Notes: generated from the sequence alone by a model not told the origin. Positions 18,147 through 28,927 are shown, counted from the stretch's first letter. The stretch is DNA of 64,000 nt from Pseudomonas sp. DC1.2 (GCF_034351645.1 NZ_CP133782.1:67001-131000); one strand, 5' to 3'. A program made the numbers and translations.

Positions 18147-18280
18147 GGGCAGGCTCCGAAAATCACGGCGCCACCTTATCCCGGCATTTTTGCAGAACAC
18201 CGTCAGCACGATTACAAGTTTGTAATGGGCAATCGGGCCGAACGCGCCTAGCCTGTACCTCTGAAAAATTGAGGTGTGCC

Positions 18281-18646
18281 ATGCGTGTCCTGTTAGTGGA
18301 AGACGAACCTGAAGTCGCCAAGGCCCTGGCCAGCGGCTTGAGCGAAGCGAGTTATTCGGTGGATGTGGCGCTCAATGGTATGGACGGCCGGCGATTTATC
18401 GAGTCCGGCGAGTATGAGTTGATCATCCTCGACGTCATGCTGCCGGGGCTGAACGGCTGGCAGTTGCAGCAACAGATCCGCAAACTCGGCGAAACGCCGG
18501 TGCTGTTCCTCACCACCAAGGACGGCATCGAAGATCGTCTGCGCGGGCTTGAGCTGCATGAGGATGATTACCTGCTCAAACCGTTTGCCATGAGTGAGCT
18601 GGTGATGCGGGTACGTAAGTTGTTGCGGCGGGATCGGGGGCGTTGA
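18281..18646 (+). CDS. Receiver-only response regulator (truncated OmpR type)
   Basis: Its 121 residues hold one complete receiver domain: acidic V-E-D-E near residue 8, phospho-acceptor in I-L-D-V-M-L-P-G, T in F-L-T-T-K, and lysine in L-L-K-P-F. The ending V-M-R-V-R-K-L-L-R-R is the usual hinge where OmpR-family proteins continue into a winged helix. Here it stops after four more residues. No histidine kinase follows. It is either a CheY-like remnant or a degenerate member of the system that once served the neighbouring HbpS-like protein. TGAGG precedes the start. Confidence 0.8.
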   Translation: MRVLLVEDEPEVAKALASGLSEASYSVDVALNGMDGRRFIESGEYELIILDVMLPGLNGWQLQQQIRKLGETPVLFLTTKDGIEDRLRGLELHEDDYLLKPFAMSELVMRVRKLLRRDRGR

Positions 18647-18704
18647 GCGATTTCTACGGTGTCTGAAAAATTGCTTGGCGAGCAGACCCGTCCACACCGG
18701 TGCG

Positions 18705-19709
18705 TCAGCGCAAGCCATCCCGAAACTGTCCCGGCGTCATCCCGGTCCAGCGTTTGAAGGCACGGCTGAAGCTGCTGGTGTCCGCAAACCCCAGCAGATA
18801 ACTGATCTCACTCAACGAACACTGCGGATCACGCAGGTGCAGCAGCGCTAAATTTTCGCGGCTTTCGTTGAGCAGCGTATCGAACCGACAGCCCTCGTCC
18901 GCCAGATGCCGTTGCAGGCTGCGCAGGCTCAGATGCAGGGTCTGGGCGATGCGTTCGGCACTGGGTTCGCCTTCGGGCAACTGCTCTTCAATGGCATCGC
19001 GCACCTTGCGCTCCCACGTCAAAAGCTTGAGTTGCGCCAATGTACGCTTGAGCACGGTTTCGTTGTGTTGTGCCAGTTCGGGATTAGCGTCGTCCAGGTG
19101 GCTGTCGAAATCCGCCAGGGAAAACTCCAGCCGGTCTTCGTCGGCAGCAAAGTACACCGGCGCCCGGAAGACCTTGTGCCAAGGGTGTGGGTCCGCCGGT
19201 TCCGGCCGGCGCAGATAGACGGCCAGCGGCGCGTAATCACGGCCCAGGCGATTGCGGCAGGTGCGCACGTAAATGGCGGCAAAGGCGTCGATGGCTTCGA
19301 GCGCCGGGGCGAGGTTGCCGACCGGGACTTGCAGGCGAAAGGTATAGCGGTCCTCGGTACGGGTCAATTTCAGCTCCAGGGCATCGCTGACCACCTGGTG
19401 ATAACGCACGATCCGTTCAAACACTTCCCTAAGGCTGCCGCTGGCGACCAGCGCATAACCGAGCGCATGGAACGTGGTGGGGCTGACGAAGCGCGACACC
19501 CGCAGGCCAATTGCCGGGTCGCCGCTGGCCTGTACCGCGAGTTCCCACAGACGCGTGGTGCCGGACAAAGGGTAGCGTGCGTTCGGGTCGTCCATCAGGT
19601 GCGGGTCGAGTCCGGCCTGTTGGCACAGGCCGATGCTGTCCAGGCCCAGGGCATCGAGTTGCTTGCGCAGGGCGCGGGTCCAGCTGGCGAGGGAGGTCGG
19701 TTCAGTCAT
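18705..19709 (-). CDS. AraC-family regulator (OruR/ArgR-like architecture)
   Basis: The 334-residue protein has an N-terminal arabinose-binding-like domain of the OruR type (G-L-D-P-H-L-M-D-D, then F-H-A-L-G-Y-A). The C-terminal AraC DNA-binding domain has two helix-turn-helices, ending S-E-I-S-Y-L-L-G-F-A-D-T-S-S-F-S-R-A-F and W-T-G-M-T-P. It faces the desaturase gene divergently across 99 bases and probably controls it; that link is inferred from position. Confidence 0.88.
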   Translation of the reverse strand: MTEPTSLASWTRALRKQLDALGLDSIGLCQQAGLDPHLMDDPNARYPLSGTTRLWELAVQASGDPAIGLRVSRFVSPTTFHALGYALVASGSLREVFERIVRYHQVVSDALELKLTRTEDRYTFRLQVPVGNLAPALEAIDAFAAIYVRTCRNRLGRDYAPLAVYLRRPEPADPHPWHKVFRAPVYFAADEDRLEFSLADFDSHLDDANPELAQHNETVLKRTLAQLKLLTWERKVRDAIEEQLPEGEPSAERIAQTLHLSLRSLQRHLADEGCRFDTLLNESRENLALLHLRDPQCSLSEISYLLGFADTSSFSRAFKRWTGMTPGQFRDGLR

Positions 19710-19808
19710 GCTGATTGGCGCTTCCGGTCAACAGATTGGCGTTCACGGCTACCCCGTTGTCAGCCTTCACAAGGCAGGATGTGAACCTCTAAACCCGAGG
19801 ATGGAAGC

Positions 19809-20882
19809 ATGGACGGTACTTCTGCAAGTCCCCAGCGACTGAATGCAGCCCAGCGATCAGCACATATTCGCGAAGTGGTGCTGGCCAAGGGGGTCGAACT
19901 GCGGCAGCGCTACCCACTTCTCAAGCATCAGGACGCGCTTGGCGTGGGCATTCTGACCTTTGCGCTGGCGGGAATGATCGGTTCGGCAGCGCTGTACATC
20001 ACCGGGCACATTGCGTGGTGGGCATGCCTGCTGCTGAACGGTTTTTTCGCGTCTTTGACCCATGAGTTGGAGCATGATCTGATCCACAGCATGTACTTTC
20101 GCAAACAACGCATCCCGCACAACCTCATGTTGGGCCTGGTCTGGCTGGCACGGCCGAGCACGATCAATCCATGGATTCGCCGGCATCTGCACCTCAATCA
20201 CCACAAGGTTTCCGGCACCGAAAGCGATATGGAAGAGCGTGCGATCACCAACGGTGAGCCTTGGGGTTTTGCACGGCTGTTAATGGTGGGCGATAACGTG
20301 ATGTCAGCGTTCATCCGCATGCTGCGGGCGAAAACCTGGGCGCACAAATTCAGCATTATCAAGCGCACCCTGCGGGTCTATGCGCCGCTGGCGCTGGTGC
20401 ATTGGGGCGCGTGGTACGTGTTTCTTGGGTTTCATGCCGCGAATGGTATCGCCCATCTGCTGGGGGCGCCGATTGAATGGTCAGCGACCACGTTGTCGGT
20501 GATGCAAGTGATCGACATCGCGGCGGTGGTGATCATCGGGCCGAACGTGTTGCGCACTTTTTGCCTGCATTTTGTCAGCTCCAACATGCACTACTACGGT
20601 GATGTCGAGCTGGGCAATGTGATTCAGCAAACTCAGGTGCTGAACCCTTGGTGGCTGTGGCCCTTGCAGGCGTTTTGCTTCAACTTCGGCAGCAGCCACG
20701 GGATTCACCATTTTGTGGTGAAGGAGCCGTTTTACATTCGCCAAATGACCGTGCCAGTGGGGCATAAAGTCATGCGAGAAATGGGTGTTCGGTTCAATGA
20801 TTTCGGGACGTTTGCGCGGGCTAACCGGTTTGTGCGCAAGGACGAGGCGGTGAGGGAAGAGGTGCGTGCGGCCCAAGCGTGA
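19809..20882 (+). CDS. Membrane fatty acid desaturase-family protein
   Basis: The 357-residue protein has the three histidine clusters of the FA_desaturase superfamily: H-E-L-E-H-D-L-I-H near residue 82, H-L-H-L-N-H-H near residue 125, and H-G-I-H-H near residue 299. Hydrophobic segments lie at about 48-78 and 195-250. It is unrelated in detail to DesA at 8258-9442. Substrate position cannot be told from sequence. Its partner regulator is the divergent AraC-type gene. Confidence 0.85.
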   Translation: MDGTSASPQRLNAAQRSAHIREVVLAKGVELRQRYPLLKHQDALGVGILTFALAGMIGSAALYITGHIAWWACLLLNGFFASLTHELEHDLIHSMYFRKQRIPHNLMLGLVWLARPSTINPWIRRHLHLNHHKVSGTESDMEERAITNGEPWGFARLLMVGDNVMSAFIRMLRAKTWAHKFSIIKRTLRVYAPLALVHWGAWYVFLGFHAANGIAHLLGAPIEWSATTLSVMQVIDIAAVVIIGPNVLRTFCLHFVSSNMHYYGDVELGNVIQQTQVLNPWWLWPLQAFCFNFGSSHGIHHFVVKEPFYIRQMTVPVGHKVMREMGVRFNDFGTFARANRFVRKDEAVREEVRAAQA

Positions 20883-20899
20883 TGGTTGAGTCTGAGCGG

Positions 20900-21002
20900 C
20901 CCATCGCGAGCCAACTCGCGTCCACAGGGACTTCCCCGTGCTCACACATTGTGTGGCCGCTGAAGACCCAGTGAGCAAGCGAGCCCGCTCGCGATTGCGG
21001 TC
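20900..21002. repeat. REP-like palindromes
   Basis: Two stems of the Pseudomonas REP style are visible: ATCGCGAGCCAACTCGCG near the left edge, and GCGAGCCCGCTCGC near 20980-20995. They lie between convergent genes. Confidence 0.6.
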
Positions 21003-21014
21003 GTGCAGGCCCCC

Positions 21015-22198
<1,184 letters not shown>

Positions 22199-22202
<4 letters not shown>

Positions 22203-23797
22203 ACGTGTCTCCAGCCGGTAGCGCGGATTTCCAGGCGTTGGCCAATGAGGTTGAGCAGGGCGCCGGTCAGGCCCACCAGCAACATGCCGGCCATGATCAG
22301 GTCCATGCGTAACAGTTGCTGGGCGCCAATCATCTGGCTGCCGATTCCGCCATTGGACGGCATGAAATATTCGGCACCGATGGTGCCAAGCCAGGCGTAG
22401 ATCAGGCTCAGTCGCAGCCCGGCGAAAATCCCCGGTGCTGCGCCCGGCAAGACCAAGCGGCGAAGGCGTTGGCCAAGGTTGAGGCGCAGCACCTGCGCGG
22501 CTTCAGTGAGTTGCGGCGAGAGGTTGGCGACGCTACGTTGGGTGGCGATGAACAGCGGAAAAAACGCCGCCAGTGCGACAAACACCCACTTGGCCAACTC
22601 GCCCAGGCCGAACCACGCCGTGAGCAACGGCACCCAGGCGAAAATGGCGATCTGGCGAATGGCGGCCAGGGTCGGACCGAGGATGCGTTCGCTGGTGTGC
22701 GACAGTCCCAGCAGTAACCCCAGCGCAAACCCGAGACCGCCACCCAGCAGCAAACCTGCGACGGTGCGGCCCAGACTCAGGGCCATTGCGCTGATCAGTG
22801 TGCCGTCGCGCAGGCCGTGCCACGTGGTTTCCAGCACCGCCTTCGGGCTGACCAGAATATGGGCGTCGACCCATTGTTGATCGGTGGTCACTTGCCACAT
22901 CGCCAGCAGTGCCAAGGGCAGCAACCAGGGTTGCAGGTGCTGCCAGCCCGAGTACGTCGGAGCGCGGCGGATTTCGGCGGTCGCCGGGTGTGGCCAGAAC
23001 ACCCATTTTTTATCCAGCAGACCGATGCCGCGATCCATCGCTACGCCGATCAACCCGATCACCACGATGCAGACAAACACGATATCGAGCATGAACAACT
23101 GCCGGGCCCAGACCATCAGGTAGCCGATGCCTTCGCTGGACGCGAGCAGTTCGACGGCGAGCAATGAAGTCCAGCCGGCCGCCAGCGCCAGGCGCACGCC
23201 GGCCATGAAGGCGGGCAGCGCGGCGGGCAGCACCAGGCGTCGAATCAACAACCGTGGCGGCAGGCGCAGGACCGCAGCGGCTTCGCGTAATTTGGGTTGT
23301 GCATCGCGCACGCCGACCAACGTGTGCAAGGTCACCGGCACCACGATGGCCTTGACCAATACCACCAGTTTCAATACGTCGCCGATACCGAAAAACACCA
23401 TGAACAGTGGAATCCAGGCGAGGGTTGGAACTTGCGCCAGCCCGGCAAAGGTCGGGAACACCAAGCGCTCCAGAAGCCGACTGGAGCCCAGCGCCGCGCC
23501 GAGGGCCGCACCGGCGCCGATTCCGGCGAGCAAACCCCAGAACAAGCGTTGCAGGCTGATCCACAGGTGGCCCCACAATTCGCCTTGGGCCAGCTCAACC
23601 GCGCTGCTCCAGACCAGCGCCGGTGCGGGCAGGATTTGCTCGCTCATCCAGTGATTCCGGCTGGCCAGCCACCACAGCGCGAACAGGCTGACGGGCAGTA
23701 GCCAGGGCAAGACTCGCTGGCTGAGGCTTGGCCAAAAACGCGCGGCGTTGAGCGGCGGCGCCACCAGCGGCAGGCAGAGAAGGGAAACACGGGCCAT
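22199..23797 (-). CDS. atsB: Double-length sulfate-ester ABC permease
   Basis: The 532-residue protein holds two SsuC/TauC-like permease domains in tandem (about residues 25-265 and 280-530). Each has its own coupling motif (R-E-A-A-A-V-L-R-L and T-E-A-A-Q-V-L-R-L). One chain thus supplies both membrane halves of the importer. CGGAGG lies just before the ATG. It heads a minus-strand operon with atsC and the atsA remnant, and faces atsR divergently across a 350-base control region. Confidence 0.88.
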
Positions 23798-23815
23798 GGG
23801 TGACCTCCGTTGTCG

Positions 23816-23882
23816 GGTTGCAAGACAGGCCTGCTGTTGTGGGGAGCGCCTGCGCTATCGCGAGCAGGCTCGCTTCAACAGG
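23816..23882. repeat. REP-like element
   Basis: TATCGCGAGCAGGCTCGC and neighbouring GGAGCGCCTGCGC form imperfect palindromes of the type seen between other genes of this window. It occupies the atsB side of the divergent gap. Confidence 0.5.
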
Positions 23883-23900
23883 TTTAGACATATGTTTATT

Positions 23901-23941
23901 TGATCTATTAAATTTAAAATAAATTCTATTAAGAGATAAGC
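23901..23941 (+). promoter_or_regulatory. Shared AT-rich motif upstream of atsR
   Basis: These 41 bases align without gaps to 40440-40480 upstream of tonB (28 of 41 identical). The match includes GATCTAT at the left and an exact TTAAGAGATAAGC at the right. Bases 23902-23924 also match 26233-26255 upstream of atsK at 18 of 23 positions. It is a probable binding site or promoter for a sulfur-starvation regulator (LysR type: CysB or a cluster regulator). The rest of the gap 23942-24147 is AT-rich without a gene. Confidence 0.6.
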
Positions 23942-24147
23942 AAGACCATTTAAGGCCTCCTGCCTACACGCATCCAATGCATTCGGAGAATATTTTCGAT
24001 GCCGTTTAGGCATACACGGCCAAGAGCCCCATCCCTGTCGGCATAGAACAAAAAGATATAAAAATGTGAATTTATAGTATTTATGAGTTTGCTCCGATCA
24101 AGCCTACGTTCGGCTCCTCAACGCTGTCGCCACCAGGAGCCGCACCC

Positions 24148-25161
24148 ATGAACCTTCCCTTTAAACGTGTCATCAGTCTGTTCGCCGTACCGGCCCTGGC
24201 GGGGTTGCTGGCGTTGACCGTCAATGCCGACGAACTCAAGGAAATCAGGATCGCCGTGCCCGATCTCAGTGCCGGTAGCCAGCACAGCGGCGGTGGCGTT
24301 GTGGATGTGCTGCGCGACCAGCAGATTTACGAAAAGGCTTTCGCCGATCAGGGCATCAAAATTCAATGGAGTTTTTTCAAGGGCGCCGGTCCGGTGATCA
24401 ACGAAGCATTTGCCAATGGGCAGGTAGACCTGGCGTATCTCGGCGATCTGGCGGCGATTATTGGCAAGTCCAATGGTCTGGATACGCGACTGTTGAGTGC
24501 GTCCGCTCGAGGCGTGAAGCATTACCTGGGCGTGGTGCCAGGCTCGGGGATCAAGACCTTGCAAGACCTAAAAGGCAAGCGCGTGGCGATCTTTCGTGGT
24601 ACCGCCAGCCAGTTGTCGTTTGACGCGGCACTGGCCAGCCAGGGCTTGAGCGAAAAGGATTTGAAGGTCATCAACCTGGATTTCAACGGCGCGGTTGCGG
24701 CGCTGGCGGCCAAGCAAATCGATGCATCCTGGGGCAGTTCCAATTTGACTGCGTTACAGGCCAAGGGCCTGGCGGAGTTGCCGCTGAGCACCAAAGATCT
24801 GGGCGGCGCCGGGAGCATCCAGAGTGTGTTGGTGGGCACCGGGAAATTTGTCGACGAGCATCCTGAAGCGGTGGCGAAACTGTTGAAAGCGCAGCAGCAA
24901 GCGGTGGAGTGGTTGACCCAGGACAGCCATAAGGATGCCTATATTCAGCTGGTATCAGGGCTGGCGAGTTATCCGCCGGTGATTCTTCAGCAGGACTTGA
25001 AGGACCAGAAATTGAGTGAGGTGTTTCCTTCGACGCTGGACCCAGTGTTCCTGGGGAAATTGCAGGACGCGGTGGACCTGGCTTCGCAGCAGAAGCTGAT
25101 TCGCAAGCCATTCAAGGTGACGGATTGGGTGGCGCCTGAATTGACAGCGGCGAAACTCTGA
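24148..25161 (+). CDS. atsR: Sulfate-ester-binding periplasmic protein
   Basis: The solute-binding protein belongs to the SsuA/TauA group: a signal peptide ends in V-N-A-D near residue 28, followed by I-R-I-A-V-P-D-L, G-A-G-P-V-I-N-E-A-F and L-A-Y-L-G-D-L-A. Its 337 residues are typical. It is divergent from atsB-atsC and is placed before the regulator and atsK, as in the ats region of P. putida S-313. CAGGAG precedes the start. Ligand is inferred from context to be alkyl or aryl sulfate esters. Confidence 0.82.
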   Translation: MNLPFKRVISLFAVPALAGLLALTVNADELKEIRIAVPDLSAGSQHSGGGVVDVLRDQQIYEKAFADQGIKIQWSFFKGAGPVINEAFANGQVDLAYLGDLAAIIGKSNGLDTRLLSASARGVKHYLGVVPGSGIKTLQDLKGKRVAIFRGTASQLSFDAALASQGLSEKDLKVINLDFNGAVAALAAKQIDASWGSSNLTALQAKGLAELPLSTKDLGGAGSIQSVLVGTGKFVDEHPEAVAKLLKAQQQAVEWLTQDSHKDAYIQLVSGLASYPPVILQQDLKDQKLSEVFPSTLDPVFLGKLQDAVDLASQQKLIRKPFKVTDWVAPELTAAKL

Positions 25162-25186
25162 CTCGCTAGCCGCTGTGCGCATGTCT

Positions 25187-25205
25187 TCGCGGGCTTGCCC
25201 GCGAT
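25187..25205. repeat. REP core
   Basis: GCGGGCTTGCCCGC palindrome between convergent atsR and the LysR gene. The same core occurs at 27288-27301. Confidence 0.65.
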
Positions 25206-25211
25206 GAGTCG

Positions 25212-26147
25212 CTAAACCGCGAGGCCCATTGGCCGCTTGTCCACCGCCACCAACGTCTCAATCATCGTCCTTGCGGCGGGTGACAAGCGGAACCCGGTGC
25301 GGCTGACAATCCCGCACCGCGCATTCATGCTGTCGATGTTCTGCGGCAAATTGCGCCAGTGCAGCAACGCCAGCGAACCCCGTGCGATGTCCTCGATAAA
25401 CGCTTCTTCCGTGCCTACGCCAATCGCGTTGGATTGCAGCACGATTTTCACCAGCGCCGGAAAGTGTTCAGTCTCGATGGTCGGCGAGAAGTCCATCCGG
25501 CCGCTAAGGTTGGCCAGCAATTTGCGGATGCCGGGTGGAATCAATGTGGTCGCCAACGGATAGTCGAACATGTCGTTGGTCGACAGGCTGTCCTTGGCCA
25601 GCAGTGGATGTCCCGGTCGGCAGAAAAACACCCCGCGCTTGGGTGTCAGCGCTTGCGTCTGAAAGTTAGGGTCGGCTTCGAAATGGCGAATGTCGGCAAT
25701 AAAAAATTCGATCTCTTCACGGCTCAGTGCGCGGCTGAGTCTTTCCCAGTTATCCACTTGAAAACAGGTGCGTACTTTCGGGTGCGCATTGATGAAATGC
25801 GCCACCGAATCGGGCACCAGTTTCACCGCCGGGGCCGGCCCGCAACCGAAGCGCAGCTCACCGGCGTCGAGCTTGGTCATGCGGGTCACTTCGGCCGTGA
25901 GCAGTGTTGCACCCTGGACCAGGGTCAGGGCGTGTTGCAACACTACCTGGCCCTCGGGCGTGGGGCGTAAATCCTTGTTGCCACGGTCTACCAGTACGCA
26001 GCCGAACTCTTGCTCAAGCCCCTGAATACTGCGGCTGAACGCCGGTTGAGTAATGCCCATGGCGTCTGCCGCGCGAACGAAACTGCGGTGCTCGTTGAGG
26101 GCGATGAAGTAGCGCAACTGGCGAAGATCCATATGCTTTTGCGGCAT
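25212..26147 (-). CDS. LysR-family regulator next to atsK
   Basis: The N-terminal winged helix is clear (M-D-L-R-Q-L-R-Y-F, then G-I-T-Q-P-A-F-S-R-S-I-Q-G-L-E), followed by a C-terminal effector domain (F-G-C-G-P-A-P-A). The start may be 26147 or an internal ATG at 26132; neither has a strong ribosome site. It faces atsK divergently with 168 bases between and probably controls it. It is clearly paralogous to the regulator at 29046-29990. One of the pair is the likely counterpart of SftR, the sulfate-ester regulator of P. putida; which one cannot be settled here. Confidence 0.85.
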   Translation of the reverse strand: MPQKHMDLRQLRYFIALNEHRSFVRAADAMGITQPAFSRSIQGLEQEFGCVLVDRGNKDLRPTPEGQVVLQHALTLVQGATLLTAEVTRMTKLDAGELRFGCGPAPAVKLVPDSVAHFINAHPKVRTCFQVDNWERLSRALSREEIEFFIADIRHFEADPNFQTQALTPKRGVFFCRPGHPLLAKDSLSTNDMFDYPLATTLIPPGIRKLLANLSGRMDFSPTIETEHFPALVKIVLQSNAIGVGTEEAFIEDIARGSLALLHWRNLPQNIDSMNARCGIVSRTGFRLSPAARTMIETLVAVDKRPMGLAV

Positions 26148-26206
26148 CCCAAAAATAGCTCGAAGGCATTTGCGACGAGGTTGTGTTGAGGTTTTAAATG
26201 CAAGCT

Positions 26207-26262
26207 CTTATTCCGTCAACGAAGCATATGAATATCTATTAGATCTAAAACGAATATAGATA
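26207..26262 (+). promoter_or_regulatory. Control region between LysR gene and atsK
   Basis: CTTATTCCGTCAACGAA (26207-26223) resembles CTTATTCCTTAACGAA at 42708. TATCTATTAGATCTAAAAC at 26233-26251 is similar to the atsR motif at 23902. Both lie 55-110 bases before the atsK start, as expected for LysR-type sites. Confidence 0.5.
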
Positions 26263-26315
26263 GAGCGTTGTTTCGCTGCCGCTCAACCGTCAGCAGTCCG
26301 ATCGAGGGTCTCACC

Positions 26316-27236
26316 ATGAGCAATGCCGCTTTCGCTGTAACACCCGCAGTTCACGCGTTGGAAATCCATCCGGTGGCCGGTCGGATCGGCGCCGAAATTC
26401 GTGGCGTGCAACTTTCCGGTGAACTGGACGCCAGCGTTGTCGAGTCGATCCAGCAAGCGCTGGTGCAATACAAAGTGCTGTTCTTCCGCGAGCAGACCCA
26501 GCTCGACGATCAGCGCCAGGAAGCGTTTGCTCATCTGCTTGGTGAGCCGGTGGCGCACCCGACGGTGCCGGTGCGTGAAGGCACCCGTTACCTGATGGAG
26601 CTGGACGGCGCAGAGGGCCAGCGCGCTAACTCGTGGCACACCGACGTGACCTTCGTCGATGCCTATCCGAAAGCCTCGATCCTGCGCTCGGTGGTGGCCC
26701 CGGCCTTCGGTGGCGACACCCTATGGGCCAACACGGCCGCGGCCTACAACGAACTGGCGCCGGAACTGCGAGCGCTGGCTGAAAAACTGGTGGCGGTACA
26801 CAGCAATGAATATGACTACGCCGGCGCCAGGCCTGACGTGTCGCCGGCGACGCTGGAGCGCTACCGCAAGGTCTTCACGTCCACCGTTTACGAGACCGAG
26901 CACCCGGTGGTTCGTGTACACCCGATCAGCGGCGAAAAAAGTTTGCTGCTGGGGCATTTCGTCAAGCGCATTAAGGGCTATTCCCACGCTGATTCGGCGC
27001 ACCTGTTCGGCTTGCTGCAAAGTCATGTCACCCGTTTGGAAAACACCGTGCGCTGGCGTTGGAAGGCCGGTGATGTGGCGATCTGGGACAACCGTTCTAC
27101 CCAGCATTACGCGGTGGATGATTATGGAACACAGGACCGTATCGTTCGGCGGGTGACGCTCAAGGGAGAGGTGCCGGTAGGGGTGGCTGGGCAGCGCAGT
27201 CAGACGATTAAAGGGGCTGAAAACGTCGGCGTCTGA
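26316..27236 (+). CDS. atsK: Alkylsulfatase, 2-oxoglutarate/Fe(II) dioxygenase
   Basis: AtsK oxidises medium-chain alkyl sulfate esters with 2-oxoglutarate and oxygen, releasing sulfate and an aldehyde in the cytoplasm. With the ATG at 26316 the iron ligands fall at H108 and D110 (S-W-H-T-D) and H264 (T-Q-H-Y-A). R275 and R279 follow in D-R-I-V-R-R. These are the same positions I recall for P. putida S-313 AtsK. The 306-residue length agrees. It distinguishes itself from TauD by R-A-N-S-W-H-T-D and N-E-Y-D-Y-A. It is the enzyme that makes the AtsRBC import route yield sulfate. Confidence 0.9.
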   Translation: MSNAAFAVTPAVHALEIHPVAGRIGAEIRGVQLSGELDASVVESIQQALVQYKVLFFREQTQLDDQRQEAFAHLLGEPVAHPTVPVREGTRYLMELDGAEGQRANSWHTDVTFVDAYPKASILRSVVAPAFGGDTLWANTAAAYNELAPELRALAEKLVAVHSNEYDYAGARPDVSPATLERYRKVFTSTVYETEHPVVRVHPISGEKSLLLGHFVKRIKGYSHADSAHLFGLLQSHVTRLENTVRWRWKAGDVAIWDNRSTQHYAVDDYGTQDRIVRRVTLKGEVPVGVAGQRSQTIKGAENVGV

Positions 27237-27256
27237 CCTGACGCCTTCACGGCCAA

Positions 27257-27301
27257 GCTCCCACAAGGTCATGCGTTTTCTGTGGGAGCGGGCTTGCCCG
27301 C
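27257..27301. repeat. Inverted repeat plus REP core
   Basis: GCTCCCACA (27257-27265) pairs with TGTGGGAGC (27281-27289), overlapping a GCGGGCTTGCCCGC palindrome (27288-27301). It lies between the convergent atsK and sulfatase genes and may end both transcripts. Confidence 0.7.
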
Positions 27302-27310
27302 GATGCTCTT

Positions 27311-28927
27311 TCACCACACCCCGATCTGCACCACTTTCTTGGTGTGCGGCTCACCATAACGAAACCGCTGCCCGCGCCAATCGATCTCCTGATGACTGAT
27401 GGTCGTGCGCCGCTTCAATCCGCGCAGCCATTCAAAAAGGTACCCCGCATGTTCTTCGCGAACCGCGGCATACGCCGGATCAGCGCCGAGGTCGCGCAGC
27501 TCCTGCGGGTCATTCAGCAAGTCGAACAGCTGTGGGCGAAAGCCGTCATACGACAGGTATTTCCAGCGCTCGCTGCGCACCATGGTCATGCGGCAGCGGT
27601 CGATGGGCTGCGCCAGTCGTTCGCGGGCCGGTGCTTGAAACGCGTAGTCGTATTCGCTGATTGCGTAGCGGCGCCAGTCGGTTTGCACGCCGTGCAGCAG
27701 CGGGATCAGTGACCGTCCTTCGAGTCGGTGTTCAGCGTTCGGCAGACCCAACGCCTCGAGAAAGGTCGGCAACGCATCGATGGTCTCCGCTAGTCGATCG
27801 TCTACCGAGCCGCGAGTGAGATCAGCCTCCGGACGCGGATCGCGCACGATCAACGGAACGCCGACGGCCGGCTCCAGTAGAAACTCTTTTTCCCCCAGGT
27901 AATGGTCACCCAGGAAATCGCCGTGGTCGCTGGTGAACACAATCAAGGTATCGTCCCAGCGACCGCTGCTTTGGAGGACATCGAACAACCGTCCGAGTTG
28001 ATCATCGACTTGCTTGATCAGTCCCATGTAGGTCGGGATCACGTTCAAACGCACCTCGTCCCTGGAAAAATTCAGACTCTCTTCGTGCTCACGGAAGGCG
28101 TTGTACACCGGGTGATCGCTTTCCTCGCCACGTGCCGCGCGCACCGGCTCAATCACCTGCTCTGCGCCATACAGCGCGTGATAGGGCGCGGGTGCGATGT
28201 AGGGCCAGTGGGGTTTGATGTACGACAGGTGCAGGCACCAACGCTGCTCACCTTGTTCGGTGATGAAGTCGATGGCGCGGTCGGTGGTGTAGACCGTTTC
28301 CGAATGCTCCTCGGGCACCCTGGCGGGCAAATGGGCGTTGCGCATTTTCCAGCCGCTGAGGATTTCACCCTCTTTGCCTTCGGCCGCGTTGGCCCAGTCG
28401 TGCCAAGGGTTACGCCCCTCGAAACCCAGGTCACGCAGGTAATGGGTGTAGGGCGCTGACTCGCGTTTGTCGTCGAACAGCGGGTCGTCAGGGAAGATTC
28501 CGTCGTGACGTAAGTACGCCTCGAAACCGACTTCGTTCAGCACCTCGGCCTGTGCGCTGGCGGGATCGATGGCCAGCCGTTGCAGGGCCTCGATATTAGG
28601 TGTGGCGTGAGTCTTGCCGACCAGCGCGGTGCGGACTCCGTGAGGGCGCAGATAGTCGCCAACGGTCAGTTCTTCCAGGGGTAACGGCACCGCGTTCCAC
28701 GCCACTTGATGACTGCTGACGTAGCGTCCGGTGTAGGCCGACATCCGTGACGGTCCGCAGATCGTGCCTTGGCTGTAGGCGCGGCTGAAGCGAACGCCGG
28801 CGGCGGCCAAGCGATCAATGTTCGGGGTGTGCAAATGCGGGTGGCCGTAGCACGACAGGTAATCGCGGCGAAGTTGATCGCACATGATGTACAGCACATT
28901 GCGGACGGGGTTTTGGGTGTTGGGCAT
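27311..28927 (-). CDS. Cys-type sulfatase / phosphonate monoesterase family
   Basis: The 538-residue enzyme belongs to the alkaline phosphatase superfamily. Metal ligands appear in I-M-C-D-Q-L-R-R-D and F-T-S-D-H-G-D-F-L-G-D-H. The active-site C-G-P-S-R near residue 58 is the C-x-P-x-R signature whose cysteine becomes formylglycine. The overall sequence is closer to phosphonate/sulfate monoester hydrolases than to AtsA. It has no signal peptide, so it is cytoplasmic. GGTGAG supports the ATG at 28927. The neighbours suggest hydrolysis of imported sulfate esters. A formylglycine-generating enzyme is not in the window. Confidence 0.85.
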   Translation of the reverse strand: MPNTQNPVRNVLYIMCDQLRRDYLSCYGHPHLHTPNIDRLAAAGVRFSRAYSQGTICGPSRMSAYTGRYVSSHQVAWNAVPLPLEELTVGDYLRPHGVRTALVGKTHATPNIEALQRLAIDPASAQAEVLNEVGFEAYLRHDGIFPDDPLFDDKRESAPYTHYLRDLGFEGRNPWHDWANAAEGKEGEILSGWKMRNAHLPARVPEEHSETVYTTDRAIDFITEQGEQRWCLHLSYIKPHWPYIAPAPYHALYGAEQVIEPVRAARGEESDHPVYNAFREHEESLNFSRDEVRLNVIPTYMGLIKQVDDQLGRLFDVLQSSGRWDDTLIVFTSDHGDFLGDHYLGEKEFLLEPAVGVPLIVRDPRPEADLTRGSVDDRLAETIDALPTFLEALGLPNAEHRLEGRSLIPLLHGVQTDWRRYAISEYDYAFQAPARERLAQPIDRCRMTMVRSERWKYLSYDGFRPQLFDLLNDPQELRDLGADPAYAAVREEHAGYLFEWLRGLKRRTTISHQEIDWRGQRFRYGEPHTKKVVQIGVW

